Below, piece by piece: positions 16,577 to 23,537 of a DNA stretch of 64,000 nt. The stretch covers positions 47,900 to 111,899 of the forward strand of contig DISW01000004.1 of assembly GCA_002422605.1 (NCBI GenBank), read 5' to 3'. The position numbers and the translations under genes are program-made. Every line of letters begins with the position of its first letter. Position 1 is the first letter of the stretch. Source of the DNA: Bacteriovoracaceae bacterium UBA6200 (lineage in GTDB: Bacteria > Bdellovibrionota > Bacteriovoracia > Bacteriovoracales > Bacteriovoracaceae). The notes under the pieces are model-generated. The model was given only the letters and a program-made list of their open reading frames with translations. It made no database searches and was not told where the DNA came from.

Positions 16577-18349
16577 ATGTTCTCAGATAACGCTTTAGAT
16601 ACCGTTTTAACATATCCCAAGTTAGTTGAGCGTCTTCGGAATAAACCCGAAGACGCTCAAAAAATAAAAAAACTTTTCCAGGAAATTCATGGCGAGTTTT
16701 CACCGACACTCGTGAAATCGGCCGCCAAAGTTTTAGATGCGACGTTTTTAAAACTTTATGACGGCGTAAATCTGGAAGTTCCTCCGGGAATGGATTTCAA
16801 AGCATTAAAAGAAAATAATCATATTGTTCTCGTGCCTAACCATCAGTCTCATGCGGACTATGTGGCCCTGACCTATAGTATGTTTAAAAATTTTGGAGTG
16901 CCCATTCGAGTGGCCGCAGGTATTAACCTGAACGTTTTTCCACTTGGGCAATTCTTTGGCAAGGCGGGAGCTTTTTTTATCCGCCGCTCTTTTACCTCCG
17001 ATATGCTCTATAAGCTCACTTTTGAAGGTTACATTTATTATCTTTTAAAGACCGGGCAAATCGTTGAATTTTTCTTTGAAGGCGGGCGTACTCGAACAGG
17101 AAAGCTTCTAAAACCAAAGTATGGTTTGTTCCAGATGCTCCTTGAGGCCCATGCTCAATTAAAAGAAAAGCCTCTCATGTTTATTCCAGTTTCTCTGGCC
17201 CATGAACATATTCCGGAAGAGAAGGCCCACGCCAGAGAGCTAGGTGGAGGAAAAAAGGTTCCAGAGAAAGGAACCCAGCTTTTTAAATTAATCAAACTTG
17301 TTAATAAGCGACTAGGCACCATTCATATTCACTTCGGGCAACCGATTGTCATGGATGGTTATGAAGGCGATCTCAAAGAGGCAACTCAGAACCTGGCCTT
17401 TGCCAACTTCCGGGCCGTAGGTCGGAATATGCCGATTACCCCGAGTGCGCTTCTGGCCCTCATTATGCTGGATGAGCCATCCGGAGCTCTGACCTGGAAA
17501 CAAATTGAAGAACGTTCTCTGGACGTTATCGAGTATTGTCAGGCCATGAAGATTCCCATGACTCCAAGTCTTTCAGTTGAAAAATTCAGAGATTCTCTTC
17601 GTTCTGCTTTGGATATGTTCATTGGAAATAAGAAAATTGAAGTCCTAAAACGCGAAAAACTTAATCAGGTTTTTTATGTTATTCGCGGAGAAAGGAGAGT
17701 AGAGGTTCTTTTTCATAAGAACATGATCCTGCACCACTTTCTTGTTCCGGGAATTATTAACTCTACATGGTTCAACGTCTTTAATGGTTCCATTAAAGAT
17801 GGCATGCAGCTGACTCGCTTTCTTATGAATAAGAGAAAAGAACTTAAGTACGAGTTTTATCTTCCAAGTCTGAAAGAGATGATTAATGAAGCACTGGAGA
17901 TTATATCTTTTGCCCTTGGCAGGAGAGTTGAATCCCTTGAAGAGTGCATGCGCTTATCCAGTCAGGAACTGTATTTAATAGCGACAAAAGTTAGACGTTT
18001 CTCTACCGCCTTGTCTTATCTCTATGAAGCCTATTACATCTCGTGTCTGGCGATTAAATACCTCGCTAATGAGAATTTTACTCAGGAGCGCTTTGTTCAG
18101 GTGACCAAGGAACTCTTTTCTTTAGAAATTGAACACGGACGAGTGATTAAATATCCTGAGTCATATGCTGTTCCTATCATTAAAGACACATTAATTTATC
18201 ATCAGAATAATCGTGTGATTGACCGGAATGAAGATCGCTCATTTAAAGTCGTGGATCATGAGAAGCTCGATGAGTTCATTGAAAAATTCATTCGTGACCT
18301 TAATGATCAGGTGGCGATCAATCTTAAATTCAATAAGGCCTTACCTTGA
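16577..18349 (+). CDS. plsB: PlsB-like glycerol-3-phosphate 1-acyltransferase
   Basis: This membrane-associated acyltransferase makes the first committed step of phospholipid synthesis, acylating glycerol-3-phosphate with acyl-ACP or acyl-CoA. The NHQSHAD motif (catalytic His89 and Asp94) is followed by GAFFIRRSF (about 135), FFEGGRTRTGKLL (about 170) and the IPVSLAHE box (about 210), the four blocks of the PlsB/LPLAT family. Residues 300-590 are the large helical C-terminal region of PlsB. At 590 residues it lacks about 200 residues of the Escherichia coli N-terminal extension. It is six bases after the IMPDH-family gene and overlaps the next gene by four bases. Confidence 0.87.
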   Translation: MFSDNALDTVLTYPKLVERLRNKPEDAQKIKKLFQEIHGEFSPTLVKSAAKVLDATFLKLYDGVNLEVPPGMDFKALKENNHIVLVPNHQSHADYVALTYSMFKNFGVPIRVAAGINLNVFPLGQFFGKAGAFFIRRSFTSDMLYKLTFEGYIYYLLKTGQIVEFFFEGGRTRTGKLLKPKYGLFQMLLEAHAQLKEKPLMFIPVSLAHEHIPEEKAHARELGGGKKVPEKGTQLFKLIKLVNKRLGTIHIHFGQPIVMDGYEGDLKEATQNLAFANFRAVGRNMPITPSALLALIMLDEPSGALTWKQIEERSLDVIEYCQAMKIPMTPSLSVEKFRDSLRSALDMFIGNKKIEVLKREKLNQVFYVIRGERRVEVLFHKNMILHHFLVPGIINSTWFNVFNGSIKDGMQLTRFLMNKRKELKYEFYLPSLKEMINEALEIISFALGRRVESLEECMRLSSQELYLIATKVRRFSTALSYLYEAYYISCLAIKYLANENFTQERFVQVTKELFSLEIEHGRVIKYPESYAVPIIKDTLIYHQNNRVIDRNEDRSFKVVDHEKLDEFIEKFIRDLNDQVAINLKFNKALP

Positions 18350-18789
18350 ACTCTTTTCTACCCAATATGAGATGGATTTGTCTGCCTTCCGAGAATTTGG
18401 GAGCAGATTGGTTTGATAAAAGCCAGGAAATCGACCAGTTTCTTTCTGAGCTTGGAATGGACCTGGCCGAAGAAGCAACCTTTCTTTTATTTTCAAATGA
18501 CCCAAGTGCTGTCTTGGAGGGCAAAGGTCAATGCCTTGTGGCCCGCCCGGTAATAGGCCCTTTAAAAGAAGTAGAGGCCCCTTTGGCGCTCCTTGATTGG
18601 ACCGCAGCTCCTGTATGGCAAACTTATCTTCAAGGAAAGACGCTGCCCGAACTATTACATGAGTCAGAAAAAGCCTTGGAAGAAGCAGGGAACAAAGAAA
18701 ATATGGCTTCGGACTTCATCCTTTGTATTCGCCGCAGGCTCCTTGGACCAGAATTAAATGTTGTGGTAGAGTCTTTGTTCCACGAATGA
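18346..18789 (+). CDS. Hypothetical 147-residue protein coupled to plsB
   Basis: This frame starts with TTG at 18346, overlapping the TGA stop of the acyltransferase gene by four bases (TTGA). An ATG at 18367 is an alternative start. The protein is acidic and rich in Leu, Glu and Ala, with no signal peptide or membrane segment and no recognised domain. Translational coupling to plsB suggests a role in lipid metabolism, but this is inferred from position only. It may also be mis-called at its N-terminus. Confidence 0.55.
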   Translation: MNSFLPNMRWICLPSENLGADWFDKSQEIDQFLSELGMDLAEEATFLLFSNDPSAVLEGKGQCLVARPVIGPLKEVEAPLALLDWTAAPVWQTYLQGKTLPELLHESEKALEEAGNKENMASDFILCIRRRLLGPELNVVVESLFHE

Positions 18790-18793
18790 CAGC

Positions 18794-18822
18794 TTGTCAG
18801 GTTATTCCAAGAGATGTAACTT
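18794..18822 (+). promoter_or_regulatory. Candidate promoter of infC-rpmI-rplT
   Basis: TTGTCA (18794-18799) and TAACTT (18817-18822) are separated by exactly 17 bases. Transcription would begin near 18829, leaving a leader of about 40 bases before the AUA start of infC. This is short for the L20-type leader of Bacillus, which argues that control sits elsewhere. Confidence 0.5.
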
Positions 18823-18857
18823 TTGGTTATTTAATTTTTAGACCCCAATTTAAGTAT

Positions 18858-18871
18858 GGAGGTGGGTTATA
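18858..18871 (+). promoter_or_regulatory. Ribosome binding site and AUA start of infC
   Basis: GGAGG at 18858-18862 is followed after six bases by ATA (18869-18871). No ATG, GTG or TTG is in frame between the upstream TAA at 18851 and the ATG at 18986, while the translated sequence from ATA already matches IF-3. This site therefore fixes a non-canonical start codon. Confidence 0.75.
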
Positions 18872-19396
18872 AGCGAGAAAGTTCAAGAACCACGTGTAAA
18901 TGAGAGAATTCGTGCACACGAGATCCGTCTTTTAGGAGACGATGGAAAGGCTTACGGAGTAGTAACTCTTGCCCAAGCACGTCTCATGGCCGACTCTGAA
19001 GGTTTGGACCTGATCGAAATTTCACCTAACGCTGTTCCTCCAGTGGTTAAAATGATGGATTACGGTAAATACAAATACCAAATCCAGAAAAAATTGGCCG
19101 AAGCTAAGAAGAAACAAGTTGTAATCGAAGTTAAAGAGATCAAGTTTCGCCCTAATATTGAGAAGCACGATATGTCAGTTAAGCTGAGCCATATCGAAAA
19201 ATTCCTTGATCACGGCGATAAAGTAAAACTTTTAATGCAATTTCGTGGTCGAGAAATGGCCCATAAAGAAATTGGTTTGGCCAAATTTGATGAGATTATG
19301 AAGCAAGTACTTGAAAAAGGTGCAGTGGTCGAATCTCCGGCCAAAATGATGGGGAATCGAGTCATTGCTATGGTTGCCCCAGGCAAGAAAAAATAG
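18869..19396 (+). CDS. infC: Translation initiation factor IF-3
   Basis: IF-3 binds the 30S subunit and checks the start codon and initiator tRNA. An ATG-only reading at 18986 would give 136 residues and lose the N-terminal domain. Reading from ATA 18869 gives 175 residues, the normal IF-3 length, beginning with the family-typical SEKVQEPRVNERIRAHE, then LLGDDGKAYGVVTLAQA, the basic linker (about 70-90) and the C-terminal domain ending with PGKKK. IF-3 genes commonly use rare AUU starts, which IF-3 itself discriminates against, making an autoregulatory loop in Escherichia coli. AUA here would be expected to work the same way. infC heads the rpmI-rplT cluster. The choice of ATA rather than an upstream codon rests on the Shine-Dalgarno spacing. 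Confidence 0.9.
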   Translation: MSEKVQEPRVNERIRAHEIRLLGDDGKAYGVVTLAQARLMADSEGLDLIEISPNAVPPVVKMMDYGKYKYQIQKKLAEAKKKQVVIEVKEIKFRPNIEKHDMSVKLSHIEKFLDHGDKVKLLMQFRGREMAHKEIGLAKFDEIMKQVLEKGAVVESPAKMMGNRVIAMVAPGKKK

Positions 19397-19418
19397 TACA
19401 AAAACACTTTAACTTATA

Positions 19419-19434
19419 GTTATCCCGTGATAAC
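19419..19434 (+). promoter_or_regulatory. Short hairpin upstream of the infC/rpmI terminator
   Basis: A perfect six-base stem, GTTATC (19419-19424) with GATAAC (19429-19434), encloses a CCGT loop. It lies five bases before the terminator hairpin (19439-19458). Together they could form a regulated leader, for example for ribosomal protein L20. Binding of L20 is not shown. Confidence 0.4.
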
Positions 19435-19438
19435 TTCA

Positions 19439-19465
19439 TGCACTCTTTTAAGGGTGCATTTTTTT
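19439..19465 (+). terminator. Intrinsic terminator (possible attenuator) between infC and rpmI
   Basis: An eight-pair stem (one G-T pair) joins 19439-19446 to 19451-19458 with a TTTA loop, followed by seven T (19459-19465). The rpmI Shine-Dalgarno starts only nine bases later, leaving no room for a separate promoter after it. It is thus likely to reduce or regulate transcription into rpmI and rplT. Confidence 0.7.
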
Positions 19466-19486
19466 AGTATTTTAGGAGCGATTTAT

Positions 19487-19687
19487 ATGGCTAAGATGAA
19501 GACCAAACGCGCAGCCGCCAAGCGTTTTAAAGTAACGGCTACAGGCAAAATTAAGTATAAGAAGGCCCACCTTCGTCACTTGTTAGTAAACAAGTCGAAG
19601 AAAGCTAAGAAAGATAAAGGTACTCCTGGATATGTAAATCCTGGTGATTACCATAATGCAGCTATGTGTATCCCTTACCTAGTGTAA
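19487..19687 (+). CDS. rpmI: Ribosomal protein bL35
   Basis: A 66-residue, Lys-rich protein beginning MAKMKTKRAAAKRF, the bL35 signature, with KAHLRHLLVNKS in the middle; it is a small structural component of the large subunit. The ATG at 19487 has AGGAG at 19474-19478, eight bases upstream; a frame opening at 19427 has no such site and would begin inside the terminator. It belongs to the conserved infC-rpmI-rplT cluster. Translation of rpmI is classically repressed by L20 in Escherichia coli. Confidence 0.95.
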   Translation: MAKMKTKRAAAKRFKVTATGKIKYKKAHLRHLLVNKSKKAKKDKGTPGYVNPGDYHNAAMCIPYLV

Positions 19688-19771
19688 TTGGGATTTTTTT
19701 AATAACCATCGAGAGTAGTGAAATAGGGTAAAGAGGACAGAGTTCCCCCCTATGAATGAAGAGGAGAAAGT

Positions 19772-20116
19772 ATGGCACGAGTCAAGCGCGGTTTTAAGGC
19801 CCGCCAAAGAAGAAACAAAGTTCTAAAACTAGCAAAAGGGTTCCATTTCGACCGTAGAACGAAGTATAAGCATGCTTCGGAAACTGTTCGTCGTGCCCTT
19901 CATTATGCCTTCATTGGCCGTCGTCTTCTTAAAAGAGATGTCCGTAAACTGTGGATTGTGCGTATTAATGCCGGTGCTCGTATGCTCGGAACTTCATATA
20001 GCCAATTTATTTCTGGTCTTAAGAAAAAAGATATTACAATCAATCGTAAGATGCTTGCAGAGCTTGCAGTACGTGATTTCAATGCCTTCAAAGCCATTTA
20101 CGACGCTACTAAGTAA
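19772..20116 (+). CDS. rplT: Ribosomal protein bL20
   Basis: A 114-residue basic protein starting MARVKRGFKARQRRNKVLKLAKGF, the bL20 hallmark, needed for early assembly of the large subunit and, in some bacteria, for autoregulation of this operon. It has the expected length. A GAGGAG site precedes the ATG. The 84-base gap after rpmI contains ATAGGG and CCCTAT arms flanking a purine-rich stretch, which could fold into a hairpin and may be a protein-binding site (inference). A strong terminator follows. Confidence 0.97.
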   Translation: MARVKRGFKARQRRNKVLKLAKGFHFDRRTKYKHASETVRRALHYAFIGRRLLKRDVRKLWIVRINAGARMLGTSYSQFISGLKKKDITINRKMLAELAVRDFNAFKAIYDATK

Positions 20117-20135
20117 TTAAAATCTGTTTACTAGG

Positions 20136-20177
20136 GCCCCAACTGCTGATTTTCTCGGCGGTTGGGGCTTTTTTTTT
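20136..20177 (+). terminator. Intrinsic terminator after rplT
   Basis: The stem GCCCCAAC (20136-20143) pairs with GTTGGGGC (20161-20168), and nine T follow (20169-20177). This ends the infC-rpmI-rplT transcript. Confidence 0.88.
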
Positions 20178-20179
20178 GC

Positions 20180-20207
20180 TTGAACTAATCACTTTTACTG
20201 CTAACCT
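20180..20207 (+). promoter_or_regulatory. Candidate promoter of ihfA
   Basis: TTGAAC (20180-20185) precedes TAACCT (20202-20207) by 16 bases, directly after the rplT terminator and 57 bases before the ihfA start. The -10 match is weak. Confidence 0.35.
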
Positions 20208-20263
20208 ATTAATAATTTGAAATTATTGGCGATAAGCTTTTGAAACTTCATGGGAGACTTTCA

Positions 20264-20686
20264 ATGAGCATGACTAAGGCAGACATAGTAGAGCGTATCT
20301 ACAAGGAAGCAGGGTTCTCGAAAAAAGAAGCTGCGGAATTAGTAGATCTCGTCTTTAAAGTTATTAAAGACACTCTGGCAAAAGGCGAAAAAGTAAAAAT
20401 TTCTGGTTTCGGAAATTTCAGTATTCGCGACAAAGCTACTCGAGTTGGGAGAAATCCTCAGACGGGTACGGCCATGAATATTAGTGCACGACGTGTACTA
20501 ACGTTTAAGCCATCGCAAATCTTGAAAGAAGACATTACTGAACGTTTTGCTCATCGTTTGGATGAGGGCGGGAATGAGAATATGTCATTACCAATCAAAG
20601 AAGCTAAACCGCGTGCTTTAAGTTCATTCTTAAATAACGAGGATGATACGGTTTACGATGATTCGGATGATGATGATAATGACTAA
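20264..20686 (+). CDS. ihfA: Integration host factor alpha-like HU-family protein with acidic tail
   Basis: The protein is a DNA-bending HU/IHF-family member. Residues 1-98 from ATG 20264 contain TKADIVERIYKEAGFSKKEA, the GEKVKISGFGNFSIRDK signature and the minor-groove arm GRNPQTGTAMNISARRVLTFK, with the Pro that intercalates. IHF alpha is usually about 100 residues; here about 40 more follow, ending in a run of Asp (DDSDDDDND). The start has GGGAGA at 20252-20257, six bases upstream, better than the earlier TTG at 20240. It lies between rplT and a MerR gene, as ihfA commonly does in Proteobacteria but with pheST missing. The acidic tail is unusual and could modulate DNA binding. Confidence 0.86.
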   Translation: MSMTKADIVERIYKEAGFSKKEAAELVDLVFKVIKDTLAKGEKVKISGFGNFSIRDKATRVGRNPQTGTAMNISARRVLTFKPSQILKEDITERFAHRLDEGGNENMSLPIKEAKPRALSSFLNNEDDTVYDDSDDDDND

Positions 20687-20713
20687 ACATTCATCAGTTG
20701 ATACGCTTTTCTC

Positions 20714-21085
20714 ATGATTCCTAATAAATCTAGTTTTAAATTTCAAGAGCTCACCCCGATCACTGGGGTGAAGCCTTATGTCATTAGATTTTGGGAAACA
20801 GAATTCCCTGAGATTGAGCCTATTAGTTCTGAAGGTGGACAGAAAATTTATTCTCGTTCAGATGTTGAAAATATTTTAAAAATCAAAAAGCTTTTGTTTG
20901 AGGACAAACTCTCGATTCAAGAAGCTAAGCTTAAAATGTCGGCAGGTGAGGTCGAGGTTTCTGAGGTAGAAATTCCTCATTTTGAAGCACCTGTAAGAGC
21001 TGTGGCCCCTTCAGTTGATCTCAGGCCTTTTATCGAAAAGTCTTTGCATATTATTCAAGACATCAAATTCAGACGAAACTGGTAA
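20714..21085 (+). CDS. MerR-family transcriptional regulator
   Basis: A 123-residue protein with an N-terminal winged-helix of MerR type: LTPITGVKPYVIRFWETEFP, GGQKIYSRSDVENILKIKKLLFEDKLSIQEAK. The distinctive VRFWE/IRFWETEFP residues place it in the group encoded beside ihfA in many Proteobacteria. The C-terminal third, which would bind effector in true MerR, is short and lacks metal-binding Cys, so it is unlikely to sense metals. Its end overlaps the convergent ispA by 17 bases. No Shine-Dalgarno is evident, suggesting translation coupled to ihfA. The role is unknown. Confidence 0.9.
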   Translation: MIPNKSSFKFQELTPITGVKPYVIRFWETEFPEIEPISSEGGQKIYSRSDVENILKIKKLLFEDKLSIQEAKLKMSAGEVEVSEVEIPHFEAPVRAVAPSVDLRPFIEKSLHIIQDIKFRRNW

Positions 21086-21959
21086 TCCAGTTTTTCAGAT
21101 CGCCTAAGTTTCCACCAATATTTTTTTCCAGTATCTTGAAGTTACCGAGAAGGTTCTCTTGGTTCTTTTTGAAATAATTCTGAAGCATGATGGTGGTGTG
21201 ATCCAGATGATGTTTAAAAAGAATAGAAATGAGTCTCTGATGGGAGAGACGTAATTCTTTTAAAGCTTCTTCTATGTTTGAAATAAATGGATTAATTGCT
21301 TTCTCATGAGGCGAGACCTCTTTCTCAGTTAATTCAGAAAGGTCATCCAATAGCTGGAAGCTGACTCCAATTTCGCGACCTAAGCGCAAAAACTCAATCT
21401 TCTCTTTAAGATTGGTCTTATGAGAGAGGAGGTAGGTTCCTAAGGTGGCCAGTTGAATGAGTCTGCCTGTTTTTAATTCATGAATCCGCACGACTTCCTG
21501 GAAATCCATCTTCCCGTCGGCCTTGAGGTCACGAAATTGTCCCTCGATAAGTCCTTTGGCCCCAGTGCACCAGCTCATAAGCTTTAAAAGCTCCTGAAAG
21601 CTTTGATGGCGAATATTCGATAATTCATTGAAGGAGGCAATAAGAAGAGCGTCTCCGGTGAGAATGGCCTTCCATTCGCCAAAATGAGCGTGTGTTGAAG
21701 CTTTTCCTCGTCGGATAAGATCATTATCCATTGCTGGAAGATCATCATGAACCAGAGTGTAAGCGTGGTGGAGCTCAATGGCAGAAGCAAGATGAAGATG
21801 ATTGGCTTCCACGTTTTTATGAAGATCAAGTGCCAGTGCCTCAACAAGGCGAGGTCTGAATAGTTTTCCTGCCGGGAAAACCGCATAGTCCATCACTTCA
21901 AGCAGTTCAGGATTTAAAGAAGACTTTTTTAAAGCAGTCCGGATGGCCTCGGTAAGCAT
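21069..21959 (-). CDS. ispA: Polyprenyl synthetase (farnesyl/geranylgeranyl diphosphate synthase)
   Basis: This cytosolic enzyme joins isopentenyl diphosphate to allylic diphosphates to make farnesyl or geranylgeranyl diphosphate. The first Asp-rich motif DDLPAMD (Asp72, Asp73, Asp78) with RRGKASTH and the GDALL segment is canonical. The second Asp-rich motif reads LLDDLSELTE (about residue 205) where most family members have DDILD, so one Asp is replaced. The length of 296 residues is normal. It is the last gene of the T2SS transcript, ten bases after gspN, and overlaps the convergent merR gene by 17 bases. Chain length cannot be told. Confidence 0.88.
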   Translation of the reverse strand: MLTEAIRTALKKSSLNPELLEVMDYAVFPAGKLFRPRLVEALALDLHKNVEANHLHLASAIELHHAYTLVHDDLPAMDNDLIRRGKASTHAHFGEWKAILTGDALLIASFNELSNIRHQSFQELLKLMSWCTGAKGLIEGQFRDLKADGKMDFQEVVRIHELKTGRLIQLATLGTYLLSHKTNLKEKIEFLRLGREIGVSFQLLDDLSELTEKEVSPHEKAINPFISNIEEALKELRLSHQRLISILFKHHLDHTTIMLQNYFKKNQENLLGNFKILEKNIGGNLGDLKNWITSFV

Positions 21960-21968
21960 GAAAGATTC

Positions 21969-22889
21969 CTATGGGGCAGATGGTTTTGGCGCCCCCAATG
22001 TACCACCTAAACGGATCTGGTAAAAGCCATCTTTTTGAGTGAAAGATTGAAACATCATATCAATCAAAGGAAGAGATTCTTTTAAGCTTTGAGAGAAGGC
22101 CACTTCACCATTTAGATTTAATTGCGAAAATGGGATCGCATCTTCCTGAAGATTTATGTATCCCTGGAAGTTAGCTCTCACAGGTGATTCGGGGTCACCA
22201 ATAATTAATTTCTCAACATTAATACGTGGAGGCGCATCAGAAATGGCTTCAATAAAGAGATCGTCCAAGGGAAGATTTGGAGTGGTGAAGCCCTGAATAT
22301 TTTGAGAGGGAATTTGTAGGTCCTGAGATCGTGCTTTGAAGTTCAGAGATTGAATCTTATTTTCATTATTCAGGAGGAGATTCAGGTCGACAGTAAGATT
22401 GCCTGCCAATTTTATGTTCCCGCCCATAAGAGGTTCAAGGCGAGGAAGAGAGATGGATTGGTCTTTTAAGCGAAGCATTCTTTCGCTAAATCCTTGAACG
22501 AAATAAAGACTTAGAGGTTGGGCATTTATTTCTGTATCTATACGAAAGGGGAGCCCGAAAGGAGAAAAATTGACGAAATTAAAATTAATAGTCAGATGAG
22601 TAAATTTTAAGGGATCGCCTGTGCGATTAAAGCATGAGGCCGGTAAGTTAAGATCGGAAACAATAACTTTTGGCATGATCCACTCAACCCTGATGTTGTC
22701 AAAATCAGGATTGCAGTTAGTGCCCTGGAAGCCGGTTTTTAATGCCGTTTTTAAAGTATCGCCGATGGGAAAGAAATTCAAAAAGCCCATAACGAATAAA
22801 ATAAAAACCAGAAAAACATAGATATAGATTTTAATTTTACTTTTATAGCTGATCTGATCCAGCGATTGGAGTTCACTTGCCTGTGCCAT
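21969..22889 (-). CDS. gspN: Type II secretion system protein N
   Basis: A cytoplasmic tail of about 20 residues is followed by one membrane helix (about residues 20-42) and a 260-residue periplasmic domain rich in beta strands, with repeated layers of LxLNF/IxLxG, as in the GspN/YhdP-like fold. GspN is an optional inner-membrane-anchored component, variable in sequence; the call rests on topology, length (306) and position as the last gsp gene after gspM. Its ATG overlaps the gspM stop by one base. The role in secretion is poorly defined. A divergent AsmA-like protein would look similar. Confidence 0.72.
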   Translation of the reverse strand: MAQASELQSLDQISYKSKIKIYIYVFLVFILFVMGFLNFFPIGDTLKTALKTGFQGTNCNPDFDNIRVEWIMPKVIVSDLNLPASCFNRTGDPLKFTHLTINFNFVNFSPFGLPFRIDTEINAQPLSLYFVQGFSERMLRLKDQSISLPRLEPLMGGNIKLAGNLTVDLNLLLNNENKIQSLNFKARSQDLQIPSQNIQGFTTPNLPLDDLFIEAISDAPPRINVEKLIIGDPESPVRANFQGYINLQEDAIPFSQLNLNGEVAFSQSLKESLPLIDMMFQSFTQKDGFYQIRLGGTLGAPKPSAP

Positions 22890-23536
22890 TACTCCTCCTC
22901 TTCAAGTGCTGAAATATCACTGAAGTGGATAGCATGGAACTGTCCTTGAAGAAGATTCGTGTCAGCATTCCTGGAAATTTCAACCGACTGAACTTTAAAT
23001 TTCTCGCGGGAAATCATTGAAGAAAAAAGATTCATAAGTTCATCAGTTGAGATATTTGTGAATGAAAAGTCAGCTTCGGATCGCATAACTCCATCCGAAA
23101 TAAGTTCGCTGGCATAATTACTAACCTGGATTTTAGACAAGTCTAATCCAACGGCAGAAATTAAATTAGAAAGTCGTGAAGTCATCATCGACTCACTCTC
23201 AATCGGATTAGATGATAGAACGCTCGGACCAACGTTCTCTAATCCTTGCTTATGGCCAATAACTTCATTTGCCTTGGAAACTAAGGCGACTCTTATTTTC
23301 AAGTCGTCTTTGAGATTATTGTTCTGCCAGGCAATGAATCCAAGGCCACATAAAGGAATAAAAAATAGGGTGAAGATGATGAAGGCCTTAAATAGGCGCT
23401 GCTGTTCTTCTTCCATGCTGTTGTAAAAATCTTGAAGACTATTGTAGCCGGGGGTGAGTTTAAATTTATCCAGCCGCTCGAAGATTTCGCGATCAACTTT
23501 TTTAAATGTCGTCATCTGACCGTTTAATTCATCCAT
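22889..23536 (-). CDS. gspM: Type II secretion system protein M
   Basis: The protein has a cytoplasmic segment of about 48 residues, one membrane helix (about 50-70) and a periplasmic domain with a ferredoxin-like strand-helix pattern and Ser-rich loops. In T2SS, GspM binds GspL in the inner membrane platform. Sequence alone is weak, but the position between gspL and gspN, the size (215) and the topology fit. It starts one base after gspL ends and its stop overlaps the gspN start. The cytoplasmic tail is longer than the usual 15-20 residues. Confidence 0.8.
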   Translation of the reverse strand: MDELNGQMTTFKKVDREIFERLDKFKLTPGYNSLQDFYNSMEEEQQRLFKAFIIFTLFFIPLCGLGFIAWQNNNLKDDLKIRVALVSKANEVIGHKQGLENVGPSVLSSNPIESESMMTSRLSNLISAVGLDLSKIQVSNYASELISDGVMRSEADFSFTNISTDELMNLFSSMISREKFKVQSVEISRNADTNLLQGQFHAIHFSDISALEEEE

Positions 23537-23537
23537 A

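Noticed and set aside
18986..19396. infC starting at ATG 18986
   Set aside because: It would remove the N-terminal 39 residues of IF-3, and no ribosome site precedes it, whereas GGAGG precedes ATA 18869.
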